This document shows, in pieces, positions 1-9,134 of a stretch of 64,000 bases of DNA. Where the stretch lies: assembly GCA_003150355.1 (NCBI GenBank), contig QAMJ01000020.1:62001-126000 (forward strand), in the 5' to 3' direction. How positions within the stretch are numbered: position 1 is the first letter of the stretch; each line of letters starts with the position of its first letter. The DNA is from Clostridiales bacterium (GTDB taxonomy: Bacteria > Bacillota > Clostridia > Oscillospirales > Oscillospiraceae). The notes under the pieces were generated by a model that saw only the letters and a list, made by a program, of their open reading frames with translations, was not told the DNA's origin and ran no database searches. Position numbers and translations under genes: made by a program.

Positions 1-221
1 ACGAGATCCGCGACATCGTCGACCGCGTCGGCGGGGGCGACAGCTTTGCCGGCGGCCTGATCTACGGCCTGAACAATTACGACTGCAAGCAGTCCGCACT
101 TGAGTTCGCCGTTGCGGCGTCCTGCCTCAAGCACAGCATCCTCGGTGACTTCAACCGTGTCGGCGTTTCCGATGTTGAAAAGCTCATGGGCGGCGACGGC
201 ACCGGCAGAGTCCAGAGATAA
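1..221 (+). CDS. kdgK: 2-keto-3-deoxygluconate kinase, C-terminal part (PfkB family)
   Basis: The open frame runs in from the left edge (first full codon at base 3) and stops with TAA at 219-221. The visible 72 residues carry the PfkB-family C-terminal signature DRVGGGDSFAGGLIYGL, in which GGGDSFAGG provides the anion hole and the catalytic Asp of ribokinase-like sugar kinases. KDG kinases phosphorylate 2-keto-3-deoxygluconate before aldol cleavage. The two sugar dehydrogenases downstream on the same strand fit a hexuronate or ketogluconate pathway, which is why I prefer KdgK over another PfkB kinase. The N-terminal part lies outside the window, so substrate specificity is inferred. Confidence 0.75.
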   Translation, partial: EIRDIVDRVGGGDSFAGGLIYGLNNYDCKQSALEFAVAASCLKHSILGDFNRVGVSDVEKLMGGDGTGRVQR

Positions 222-287
222 GTTTTTTGGGGCAGTGTTGCACAATACGCCTGCCGCATTGCGCGTCATTGCCCCGTAAAAAATTCC

Positions 288-315
288 CCGCCTGTTTCCT
301 GCACGATACAGGCGG
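288..315 (+). terminator. Weak inverted repeat after kdgK
   Basis: An 8-bp perfect stem (CCGCCTGT at 288-295, ACAGGCGG at 308-315) with a 12-nt loop lies between kdgK and the next gene. No U-tract follows, so it may only pause polymerase or stabilise the mRNA. Confidence 0.3.
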
Positions 316-390
316 TAATTTACCCGGCATTAAGAAACCGGTTAACTTCGATCTATGCTGAAAAAATGATCTGAAAAGGAGAAATTCACT

Positions 391-1191
391 ATGGACATGA
401 TGAAGCAGTTTTCACTTGAAGGCAAAGTTGCGCTGATCACCGGCGCGGCATACGGTATCGGCTTTGCGATAGCCGAGGCATACGCAAACTGCGGCGCAAA
501 GATCGCTTTCAACTGCCGCGGCGAGAAGCACATGGAAGAGGCTATGAAGGCCTATGCCGAAAAGGGCATCGACGCCAAGGGCTACTACTGCGACGTTACC
601 AATGAAGAGGACGTCGTCAAGATGGTCGCAGACATCGAGCGCGACCTCGGCACCATCGACATCCTTGTCAACAACGCCGGCATCATCAAGCGCGTTCCCA
701 TGCTCGAGATGGAGGCAAAGGACTTCCGTCAGGTCGTCGATATCGACCTCGTCGCTCCCTACATCGTCTCCAAGGCAGTTATCCCCGGCATGATCAAGAA
801 GGGCCACGGCAAGATCATCAACATCTGCTCCATGATGAGCGAGCTCGGCCGTGAGACCGTTTCCGCATACGCCGCCGCAAAGGGCGGACTCAAGATGCTC
901 ACCCGCAACATCTGCTCCGAGTACGGCGAGTACAACATCCAGTGCAACGGCATAGGACCCGGCTACATTGCCACTCCTCAGACCGCTCCTCTGCGTGAGC
1001 GCCAGCCCGACGGCAGCCGTCACCCGTTCGATCAGTTCATCGTTGCAAAGACTCCGGCAGCCCGCTGGGGCACCACTGACGACCTCATGGGTCCCGCAGT
1101 GTTCCTCGCATCCGACGCTTCCAACTTCGTCAACGGCCACGTCCTGTACGTCGACGGCGGTATCCTTGCCTACATCGGCAAGCAGCCGTGA
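391..1191 (+). CDS. SDR-family gluconate/ketogluconate dehydrogenase (KduD/IdnO-like)
   Basis: This 266-residue classical short-chain dehydrogenase has the cofactor loop TGAAYGIG at residues 18-25, NNAG at 94-97, a Ser near 147 and the catalytic Y160-x3-K164 pair (YAAAK). The length is normal for the family. A good Shine-Dalgarno (AAAAGGAG) lies 8-10 nt upstream of the ATG. Its position between KDG kinase and a zinc dehydrogenase, with a 26-nt gap to the latter, suggests oxidation or reduction at a keto group of a sugar acid (gluconate 5-dehydrogenase or 2-deoxygluconate 3-dehydrogenase type). The exact substrate is inferred from context only. Confidence 0.8.
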   Translation: MDMMKQFSLEGKVALITGAAYGIGFAIAEAYANCGAKIAFNCRGEKHMEEAMKAYAEKGIDAKGYYCDVTNEEDVVKMVADIERDLGTIDILVNNAGIIKRVPMLEMEAKDFRQVVDIDLVAPYIVSKAVIPGMIKKGHGKIINICSMMSELGRETVSAYAAAKGGLKMLTRNICSEYGEYNIQCNGIGPGYIATPQTAPLRERQPDGSRHPFDQFIVAKTPAARWGTTDDLMGPAVFLASDASNFVNGHVLYVDGGILAYIGKQP

Positions 1192-1217
1192 TCTGATCTG
1201 GATATGGAGATCATGCA

Positions 1218-2246
1218 ATGAAAGCAGCTGTTCTGAAAAATTGGCTCGATCTCGAGCTGTGCGATATCCCTGTGCCGGTTCCCGGCGAAAATGAGGCGCT
1301 CATCAAGGTGAAGCGCGCGGGCGTCTGCGGCTCCGACATTACCGTTTACCGCGGCAAGCACATGACCGCTACCGTCCCGACCGTTCTCTGCCATGAGATC
1401 CTCGGCACGATAGAGTCCCTGCCCGAGGGCTACGACGGCAAGTTCAAGCTCGGTCAGCGCGTGCTGATGAACCCAATCATCTCCTGCGGCAAGTGCGCTG
1501 CCTGCCAGCGCGGTCTGCCCTGGGTCTGCGAGAACCTGAAGCTCCTCGGCATCCATGTCGACGGCGGCTTTGCAGAGTACACCAAGGTCGGTGTTGACAA
1601 GCTCGTCGCGCTCGATGAGGATATCCCCGATGAGGTCGCTATCCTCGGCGAGCCGTTCGCAGTCGGTCAGCACGTCATGGTCAACTCACAGGTGCAGAAG
1701 GGCGACAAGATATTTATCTCCGGCGGCGCTACCGTCGGCCTGTACATCGCGGTGTTCGCAAAGGCCGCGGGCGCAGGGCGCGTCATAATCTCCGAGATCA
1801 ACGAGCCGAGACGCAAGTTCGTCGAGTCCATGGGCATTGAGACCATCAATCCCACCGAGACCGACGCAATGGATCTCATGCGCGAGGTCACCGACGGCCA
1901 CGGCTTCGATATCGTCTACGATACCTCCGGTGCCCCCTCCTGCGTGCTCCAGATGCCCGACCTCTGCCGCTGCGGCGGTAAGATGCTGAGCCTTGGCCTC
2001 TCCGGCGACGCTTATCCCTTTGTCATCGGCAAGGTTTCCTTCAAGGAAATCAAGCTCATCGGCAACCGCCTGTACAGCCAGGAGGACTTTGAGCAGGGCG
2101 TGCGCTTCCTCGAGGACAATTGGCGCGAGATGCACCTCGACCGCATGGTCACCGACCGTCTCGGCCTGAGCGAGATCAACAAGGCCATCCAGATGATGCT
2201 CGACGGCACCAATATCTGCAAGATCATCATCGACCCCACCAAGTAA
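1218..2246 (+). CDS. Zinc-dependent medium-chain alcohol dehydrogenase (L-idonate 5-dehydrogenase-like)
   Basis: This 342-residue MDR enzyme has catalytic zinc ligands C37 and H59-E60 and a structural zinc lobe C90-C93-C96-C104. A Rossmann segment with GGATVG follows in the middle of the protein. The family oxidises polyols or sugar acids with NAD(P). The start ATG follows TATGGAG by a normal spacing. It closes the operon, because a strong terminator lies 18 nt after the stop. With the SDR it could interconvert a hexonate and its 5-keto form as in the idonate pathway. Sorbitol-type or threonine-type dehydrogenases cannot be excluded. Confidence 0.75.
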   Translation: MKAAVLKNWLDLELCDIPVPVPGENEALIKVKRAGVCGSDITVYRGKHMTATVPTVLCHEILGTIESLPEGYDGKFKLGQRVLMNPIISCGKCAACQRGLPWVCENLKLLGIHVDGGFAEYTKVGVDKLVALDEDIPDEVAILGEPFAVGQHVMVNSQVQKGDKIFISGGATVGLYIAVFAKAAGAGRVIISEINEPRRKFVESMGIETINPTETDAMDLMREVTDGHGFDIVYDTSGAPSCVLQMPDLCRCGGKMLSLGLSGDAYPFVIGKVSFKEIKLIGNRLYSQEDFEQGVRFLEDNWREMHLDRMVTDRLGLSEINKAIQMMLDGTNICKIIIDPTK

Positions 2247-2264
2247 TATACGCTTGAAACAGAG

Positions 2265-2297
2265 CAGGAGCAGCCTTAGACGGCTGCTCCTGTTTTT
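2265..2297 (+). terminator. Rho-independent terminator of the sugar-acid operon
   Basis: A perfect 11-bp GC-rich stem (2265-2275 with 2282-2292) with a 6-nt loop is followed by TTTTT. It lies directly after the alcohol dehydrogenase gene. Confidence 0.9.
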
Positions 2298-2313
2298 GCG
2301 ATATAAGAACGTA

Positions 2314-2343
2314 AACAGGCTCACGGAACTCCGGGAGCCTGTT
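2314..2343 (-). terminator. Probable terminator of glnN
   Basis: A 9-bp stem (2314-2322 with 2335-2343) lies just downstream of the glnN stop on the minus strand. The following sequence is only moderately U-rich. Confidence 0.5.
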
Positions 2344-2353
2344 CCATATGAAA

Positions 2354-4447
<2,094 letters not shown>

Positions 4448-4492
4448 GGATCTACCTCGTCTTTCTTCCCGGGGCGCAGCGCCGGCGGGATC

Positions 4493-4544
4493 AAAAATAA
4501 AAATCGGCAAAGATGCCATGCAATACTGCACGACGCCTTTGCCG
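4493..4544 (-). promoter_or_regulatory. Leader terminator (attenuator) of glnN
   Basis: In the glnN transcript an 8-bp stem CGGCAAAG/CTTTGCCG (4537-4544 with 4505-4512 on the plus strand) closes a hairpin with a smaller inner stem. It is followed directly by a U-rich run (AUUUUUAUUUUU, 4493-4504). It lies between promoter and start codon, so it can only act as a conditional terminator. The expected transcription start leaves only about 10-15 nt upstream of the hairpin. That argues for a protein-dependent antiterminator or an RNA-binding factor rather than a large riboswitch. Confidence 0.6.
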
Positions 4545-4559
4545 TTTCAATATGTGCGG

Positions 4560-4588
4560 ATTATAGTGCGCTTTCGCTAATTTGTCAA
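4560..4588 (-). promoter_or_regulatory. Consensus sigma-A promoter of glnN
   Basis: On the minus strand TTGACA (plus 4583-4588) and TATAAT (plus 4560-4565) are separated by exactly 17 bp. This is a perfect housekeeping promoter, consistent with control acting after initiation. Confidence 0.85.
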
Positions 4589-4639
4589 GCCCCTTTTTGT
4601 CGACTTCGGCAAAAAATTTTGCAGCGCGGCGGACAGGCC

Positions 4640-5740
4640 TTACAGGCGCTGGCTCCCGGCGAGGGAGCGGTTCTTGTATTCGGCCTCTCCGGTCACGTCT
4701 TTGAGTATTTCTATCTCCGGCGGCAGGCGGCCGGTGTCCGCACCGTAGGCAAAGAGGATGGCCTTATCGGAGCTGAAAGGATAGACATCCAGCTCCATGC
4801 GCCGATTGTCATATGTAAAGCTATATTTCTGCTTTATGACGCTGTGCAGGGAGACGTCCGCCTCCATGAGATATGCCACGTACTCTTTCTCGGAGATCGG
4901 CTTCTCTGTGACCCAGCGCGTCCCGTCCGGGGCGATGCGCTTCTCGGTATAGAAGTACAGATAGCCGCTGCCGTTCTTCTGCTGACGGATGCGGCGCTCG
5001 GTGTCCTGCCTGACGGGGACAAGATAGGTCTGCATCATCTCGGCAGGCGCTGCGCCGTAGAGCTTCTCGAGCGCGGCGCAGTCCGGCATGGCGACGAGGT
5101 ACTTCTTCTTGCCCGGCTCCGGTGCTGCCTGACCGATTATGCGGTATATCTGCGCGATGGCGCGGTCGATCTTGTCTTCGAAGTTCACAGAGTTATCAAT
5201 GACATAGACTGCGGGGTGGGTGCTCCACGCGCGCAGGGTGAGATCGTCCTTCTCGCGCGCGACCTCGACTGTCTCATAGCGCGCGGCGTTGCCGTAGTTG
5301 TACGCGAACTCCGCGCCCTTGGCGCAGGTGACGAGGTGAAGAACGGCGTCATACCCGGCGAGCACCTCCTGCTCGGTCTTGCCGAAATGGGCAAGGGTTT
5401 TTGCAAACTGCGCGTCGGAGATATACGCCTTATCGTCGAGCACAGCGCGGTCATAGATGATGAGCACCTTGTCCTCCGGTACCATCTCCGCGCCCTTGAG
5501 GGCGAGACGCTCCTTATGCAGCTGATCCTCAATGACGAAATACTGGAAATCCTCCATACTGACGCAATTGCCGAAAGGGCGGATGCCGAAGCCGGAGATA
5601 AGCTCCGTCGCCGTCTCGGGGATGGTGATGACTTTCCAGCCGTCTTCCTGCCTGAACTCCTTGAGGATGCGGCTGATGAGCGTGGTTTTACCCGCGGCGG
5701 GGCCGCCGGTGAGAACGATGCGGGTGATGCTTTTGGGCAT
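4640..5740 (-). CDS. AAA/NadR-like ATPase with CYTH-like C-terminal domain (Ttd14 family)
   Basis: This 366-residue protein begins with a P-loop, GGPAAGKTT at residues 12-20. A nucleotide-kinase-like AAA domain extends to about residue 190, with IIYDRAVLDDKAYIS resembling a Walker B region. The rest carries alternating acidic/basic strands (ADVSLHSVIKQKYSFTY, RRMELDVYPF) typical of CYTH-type triphosphate tunnel folds. The same architecture occurs in the eukaryotic Ttd14 family. Function in bacteria is not established, and a role in nucleotide or phospholipid sensing is possible. The gene is monocistronic, with its own promoter at 5788-5815. Confidence 0.65.
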   Translation of the reverse strand: MPKSITRIVLTGGPAAGKTTLISRILKEFRQEDGWKVITIPETATELISGFGIRPFGNCVSMEDFQYFVIEDQLHKERLALKGAEMVPEDKVLIIYDRAVLDDKAYISDAQFAKTLAHFGKTEQEVLAGYDAVLHLVTCAKGAEFAYNYGNAARYETVEVAREKDDLTLRAWSTHPAVYVIDNSVNFEDKIDRAIAQIYRIIGQAAPEPGKKKYLVAMPDCAALEKLYGAAPAEMMQTYLVPVRQDTERRIRQQKNGSGYLYFYTEKRIAPDGTRWVTEKPISEKEYVAYLMEADVSLHSVIKQKYSFTYDNRRMELDVYPFSSDKAILFAYGADTGRLPPEIEILKDVTGEAEYKNRSLAGSQRL

Positions 5741-5777
5741 TAATATTCCTCCCGTCCGATTCCGGTAAATGTTGATG

Positions 5778-5815
5778 TGTTATAAAAATTATAACATTTC
5801 TGCGGTTCCTGTCAA
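5778..5815 (-). promoter_or_regulatory. Promoter of the Ttd14-like gene with overlapping palindrome
   Basis: On the minus strand TTGACA (plus 5810-5815) and TATAAT (plus 5788-5793) have a 16-bp spacer. A palindrome TGTTATAA-AAA-TTATAACA (5778-5796) covers the -10 box and could be an operator or chance AT-rich symmetry. Confidence 0.65.
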
Positions 5816-5975
5816 GTGAGCACGGACAAAACACAGTGCCTGTATTTTGCGGCGGAAGACCTGATTTTGCCCACAGAACCCCGGATATTACCGCGCTCAT
5901 GGGTAAAATTGGGGCAAAAGTGGGGAATATGCACCGGAAAAAAGCACAAAAACAGCCCCCAGGACACGACAACCC

Positions 5976-6004
5976 TTGACTAAAATGCAATTTAGATGTA
6001 TTAT
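5976..6004 (+). promoter_or_regulatory. Promoter of the zinc-ribbon membrane protein
   Basis: TTGACT (5976-5981) and TATTAT (5999-6004) are spaced 17 bp apart, about 50 bp before the ATG at 6057. Confidence 0.7.
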
Positions 6005-6056
6005 CTATTAGTGGTTTAGTATCCATTTCTATTGAAAATAGAACGGAGGAACTTGT

Positions 6057-6698
6057 ATGAGCATGATTCCTGAAGTAAAATGCCGCCGCTGCGGCGCGAC
6101 ATTTTCTTCCATGCGCAGCCGCTGCCCCAACTGCGGCACCCGTAGGGTCGCACAGAGCGGGCGCGCACCAAGCACCACGCCGGGAACGGTCAAGGGTACC
6201 GCTTCCTATGAGCGTGCTGAAACGAACACAAAATGGCAGATGATATTCGGCTTGATCCTGGTCGTCGCGGTTATTCTGGCTGTCATCGTTATGGTCAGCA
6301 CCAGCCTTGACGGCAGTGATTCAAGCAACAAGTCCACGGCAATGACTCCCCCTGTTGTGACGGACTATGTCCCCATCATTGAGGCCGCGCCCACGGCTTC
6401 GCCGACACCGACGCCGACTGTCGAGAGCATCAAGATCTTCTTCTACACCGATGAGAAGACGTCGGACTTCACCATGCACGTCGGCGACACGGTCGACCTG
6501 ACCGCGCAGGTCCTGCCGCTCACGATCCAGGGCGTCAAGGTCGAATGGACCAGCGAAAACACCGATTACCTCACGGTTACCTCGACGGGCGATCTCAGCT
6601 GCACGGTCGAGTGCGTCGGAAACATCTCAGGCGGCGTCAAGCTTACGGCGAGCTGCCTCGGCGTCGAGAAGACCCTCACGGTCTACTGCGTCGAATAA
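6057..6698 (+). CDS. Zinc-ribbon, single-TM protein with extracellular Ig-like (BIG2-type) domain
   Basis: The 213-residue protein has an N-terminal zinc ribbon (C9-C12 and C23-C26), a linker and one transmembrane helix at about residues 61-81. A Thr/Pro-rich spacer (PTASPTPTPT) follows, then a C-terminal segment resembling bacterial Ig-like domains (VKVEWTSENTDYLTVT). The ribbon should be cytoplasmic and the Ig-like domain outside. The start has GGAGG 7-8 nt upstream. The gene stands alone between its own promoter and terminator. Such proteins are common in Clostridia without a known function, possibly in envelope structure or sensing. Confidence 0.6.
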   Translation: MSMIPEVKCRRCGATFSSMRSRCPNCGTRRVAQSGRAPSTTPGTVKGTASYERAETNTKWQMIFGLILVVAVILAVIVMVSTSLDGSDSSNKSTAMTPPVVTDYVPIIEAAPTASPTPTPTVESIKIFFYTDEKTSDFTMHVGDTVDLTAQVLPLTIQGVKVEWTSENTDYLTVTSTGDLSCTVECVGNISGGVKLTASCLGVEKTLTVYCVE

Positions 6699-6719
6699 TC
6701 AAAAAATGTGTTCGGAGAG

Positions 6720-6750
6720 TTCCGGAGGCCATATGGCCTCCGGAATTTTT
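6720..6750 (+). terminator. Rho-independent terminator
   Basis: A perfect 11-bp stem (6720-6730 with 6735-6745), 4-nt loop and TTTTT follow the zinc-ribbon gene. Confidence 0.92.
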
Positions 6751-6859
6751 CTCGGTTTTAACAGAAACGACCCGCCGAATTTGTGCAATCATTCAAAATT
6801 TTGTATTTTCTGCAATTTACCCTATGCAAACCGGCTTTTTTGATATACAATAGTATCAG

Positions 6860-6996
6860 TACCGTAGAATGATTGGAGCATAGCACTGTGCGGTATGCGA
6901 TAGACTCCGGCATGGCTGCGAATGCACATCCTCGCGGCGGGCACGGGAAAGTCTGTCACGTCTGGACGGGGATACCGCAAGTCCCCGTCCTTTCTT
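6860..6996 (+). ncRNA. Candidate small structured RNA ending in a terminator (family not recognised)
   Basis: No plausible gene covers this stretch. It contains a local hairpin around 6878-6899 (GCATA...TATGC with GCAC/GTGC-type pairing inside). A longer-range pairing ATAGACT/AGTCTGT (about 6899-6957) brackets further GC-rich helices. A 9-bp stem-loop at 6964-6990 is then followed by TTTCTT. I compared it mentally with 6S, SRP, tmRNA, RNase P and common riboswitch cores and found no match. It could equally be a 5' leader remnant. Confidence 0.35.
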
Positions 6997-7035
6997 ATGT
7001 CAATTACTCAAATCGAACCCAGCAGAACGGCGCGA

Positions 7036-7145
7036 GCTTCGACCAATGTGCGAAGCACAAATGTTCCTCGCAAAGCCCAACGAAGTGGGTTTGCGAGGAA
7101 AAGGAAGAATAATATCGCCGGTCGATGCAGTGCCGCTTGCGGCGC
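7036..7145. other. Intergenic hairpin cluster
   Basis: Three stems lie in a row: GCTTCG/CGAAGC (about 7036-7056), a long nearly perfect stem at 7064-7079 with 7086-7100 containing TTCCTCGCAAA, and GCCGC-TT-GCGGC near 7132-7143. There is no U-tract and no credible ORF. It may belong to a repeat family or a processed RNA. Confidence 0.4.
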
Positions 7146-7247
7146 AGCATGACCTTGCGATGTTATTCTGACACTGTGCAATGTGTAGAAAAACACGCCT
7201 GCATTTTTAGCCGTTTTGTCAAAACGGGTGAAATATAAAAAAGGGAC

Positions 7248-7276
7248 TTGACAGCCGCGGATTACGGTGCTAAAGT
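7248..7276 (+). promoter_or_regulatory. Promoter of the liv leader and operon
   Basis: TTGACA (7248-7253) and TAAAGT (7271-7276) are separated by 17 bp. Transcription should start near 7283, just upstream of the leader peptide's Shine-Dalgarno. Confidence 0.7.
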
Positions 7277-7306
7277 ACGCCCATCAAACGAAAGGAGATA
7301 CAGCAG

Positions 7307-7561
7307 ATGTTTGAACGCTTCGAAAACAGCTTCAATACTACCGGCTCATGCGCTCGCGCAGATGAGTCCGCTGCTGCACGCTCTTCTCGCCAGCAGTCCG
7401 CCGACTGCACCAATACCGCCCTCCTGCTTACTATGGACACTGTTAACGCAGTGTCCATTTTTGTTGCCGCAGTACGAGTTATTACCGTATCCATATGCAT
7501 AATTATAGGCATACTTAGCGGCGCAGATAGCAGGCGACCGGTTTTGGCAGCGGTGCGATGA
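7307..7561 (+). CDS. Leader peptide of the liv operon (Ile/Val-rich, probable attenuation sensor)
   Basis: The 84-codon frame starts at ATG 7307, 9 nt after a strong AAAGGAG and directly below a consensus promoter, so it should be translated. Residues 56-70 read VRVITVSICIIIGIL; 10 of these 15 are Val, Ile or Leu, with several ATA codons. The stop (7559-7561) lies 22 nt before a 15-bp terminator hairpin. The product has no recognisable fold. The codon run, the stop position and the terminator together match ribosome-mediated attenuation by branched-chain amino acids, the substrates of the importer downstream. At 84 codons it is longer than classical leader peptides. Confidence 0.65.
   Translation: MFERFENSFNTTGSCARADESAAARSSRQQSADCTNTALLLTMDTVNAVSIFVAAVRVITVSICIIIGILSGADSRRPVLAAVR
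7433..7462 (+). terminator. Terminator-like hairpin inside the liv leader ORF
   Basis: A perfect 10-bp stem (ATGGACACTG at 7433-7442, CAGTGTCCAT at 7449-7458) with a 6-nt loop is followed by a short T run. It lies just before the Ile/Val codon run and may be a pause hairpin that synchronises ribosome and polymerase, or a first terminator. Confidence 0.5.
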
Positions 7562-7583
7562 TTTGATATTTTTCGTATACTTC

Positions 7584-7621
7584 AAATCAGCCCCGACCAA
7601 TTCGGTCGGGGCTGATTTTTT
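7584..7621 (+). terminator. Attenuator terminator before livJ
   Basis: A perfect 15-bp stem (7584-7598 with 7604-7618) with loop AATTC and a run of six T's lies between the leader peptide and livJ. Because it precedes the operon it must be conditional. The upstream segment near 7536-7547 (ACCGGTTTTGGC) can pair partly with the 5' arm (GCCCCGACC) as an antiterminator. That segment would be covered by a ribosome that reaches the leader stop codon. Confidence 0.85.
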
Positions 7622-7654
7622 GTATAAATATATTCCAGTTAGGAGAACAAAAAG

Positions 7655-8902
7655 ATGAAAAAGTTTATGGCTCTTGTTTTGGTCGCAGCAATGTGTATGT
7701 GCCTGTTCGCAGGCTGCGGCAGCAGCAACAGCGGCACTGCCGCAACTGAGGCTCCCACGGAAGCAGCCTCCGGCAGCAATACATTCAAGATCGGCGGCAG
7801 CGGCCCCCTGACCGGCGACGCGGCTATCTACGGCACCGCAGTCAAGAACGGCGGCCAGATCGCAGTCGATGAGATCAACGCCAACGGCGGCATCAACGGC
7901 TACCAGGTCGAGTGGAAGTTCGAAGACGACCAGGCCGACAGCGAGATAGCAGTCAACGCCTACAACAACCTCATGGACTGGGGTATGCAGGTCATGGCCG
8001 GCCCCACCACCACCGGCTCCTCCATCTCCGTTTCCACCAAGTGCAATGAAGAGCGCGTGTTTATGATGACCCCGTCCGCCTCCTCCGCTGACGTCACCGC
8101 GGGCAAGGACAACGTCTTCCAGCTCTGCTTCACCGACCCCAACCAGGGCGCAGGCTCCGCGACCTACATCGCAGCCAACATGCCTGAAAGCAAGATCGCC
8201 GTTATCTACCGCAACGATGACGCTTACTCCCAGGGCATCCGCGACAAGTTCGTTTCCACCGCAGCCGAGAACGGCCTTGAGATCGTCTACGAAGGCACCT
8301 TCACCAAGGACACCGCTACCGACTTCTCCGTCCAGCTCAACGCAGCTCAGGCTGACGGCGCAGACCTCGTCTTCCTGCCCATCTACTACCAGCCCGCATC
8401 CGTCATCTTCTCCCAGGCAAAGGCCATGGGCTATGAGCCGACCTTCTTCGGTGTCGACGGTATGGACGGCATCCTGACCCTCGAGGGCTTTGATACCTCG
8501 CTTGCAGAGGACGTCATGGTTCTGACCCCGTTCTCCGCGGACGCACAGGACGAGCAGACCCAGAGCTTCGTAGCGAAGTACACCGAGAAGTATGGTGAAG
8601 TCCCCAACCAGTTCGCAGCCGATGAGTACGACGTTATCTACGCACTGAAGGCCGCCCTTGAAGCAGCCAACTGCACTCCCGACATGAGCAGCGAGGAGAT
8701 CTGCGATGCACTTGTCTCCGCATTCCAGAGCCTGACCTTCGACGGCCTGACCGGTAAGGGCATGACCTGGAACACCGAGGGCGAAGTCAGCAAGATGCCC
8801 GCCGCCGTCATCATCAAGAACGGCACCTACGTCTCCGCAGAGCCTGAGGCCACCGCGGAAGCGGAAGCAGCTGCTGAACCCGAGGCCAGCCCCGCAGCAT
8901 AA
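7655..8902 (+). CDS. livJ: Branched-chain amino acid ABC transporter, substrate-binding lipoprotein
   Basis: The 415-residue protein has a lipoprotein signal peptide with lipobox LFAGC (Cys21), followed by a Ser/Gly/Thr linker. A type I periplasmic-binding fold begins at IGGSGPLTGDAAIYG and continues through AVIYRNDDAYSQGIRD. In a Gram-positive cell it is anchored outside the membrane and delivers Leu/Ile/Val or related amino acids to LivHM. AGGAG precedes the ATG. An unusual Ala/Glu/Pro tail of about 20 residues ends the protein. It is first gene of livJHMGF, below the leader attenuator. Other HAAT-family substrates are possible. Confidence 0.88.
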   Translation: MKKFMALVLVAAMCMCLFAGCGSSNSGTAATEAPTEAASGSNTFKIGGSGPLTGDAAIYGTAVKNGGQIAVDEINANGGINGYQVEWKFEDDQADSEIAVNAYNNLMDWGMQVMAGPTTTGSSISVSTKCNEERVFMMTPSASSADVTAGKDNVFQLCFTDPNQGAGSATYIAANMPESKIAVIYRNDDAYSQGIRDKFVSTAAENGLEIVYEGTFTKDTATDFSVQLNAAQADGADLVFLPIYYQPASVIFSQAKAMGYEPTFFGVDGMDGILTLEGFDTSLAEDVMVLTPFSADAQDEQTQSFVAKYTEKYGEVPNQFAADEYDVIYALKAALEAANCTPDMSSEEICDALVSAFQSLTFDGLTGKGMTWNTEGEVSKMPAAVIIKNGTYVSAEPEATAEAEAAAEPEASPAA

Positions 8903-8935
8903 GTACAGCGGGATATTAAACCACAACTCAACAAA

Positions 8936-9013
8936 GGCAGCCGGGGGATCATCCCCCGACTGCCGACAGGCATCTTGTCATCCTGCGGCAGTTGCAGAGG
9001 CGGCACGGCCTCT
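8936..9013 (+). promoter_or_regulatory. Intercistronic hairpins between livJ and livH
   Basis: A stem with GGCAG...GGGGG pairing to CCCCC...CTGCC (8936-8964) is followed by smaller stems (GACAGG/CTTGTC near 8965-8979, AGAGGC/GCCTCT at 8996-9013). No U-tract is present. Such structures commonly protect the highly expressed binding-protein message and reduce readthrough into the permease genes. The 232-bp gap holds no gene. Confidence 0.5.
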
Positions 9014-9134
9014 GCCGGCTGTGCAAATGCCGCAGCCACGTCAGAAGAAGCTGGCAAACCCGCTCCGCTGGGCTTTGCTCGGAATTTACCTAATAGAAGC
9101 TCATAGCAGTTAATAGAAACAGAAGAGGTACGTT

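Noticed and set aside
7346..8926. 526-codon minus-strand ORF opposite livJ
   Set aside because: Shadow of livJ codon bias; Cys/Gly/Val-rich without motifs, and it runs through the attenuator.
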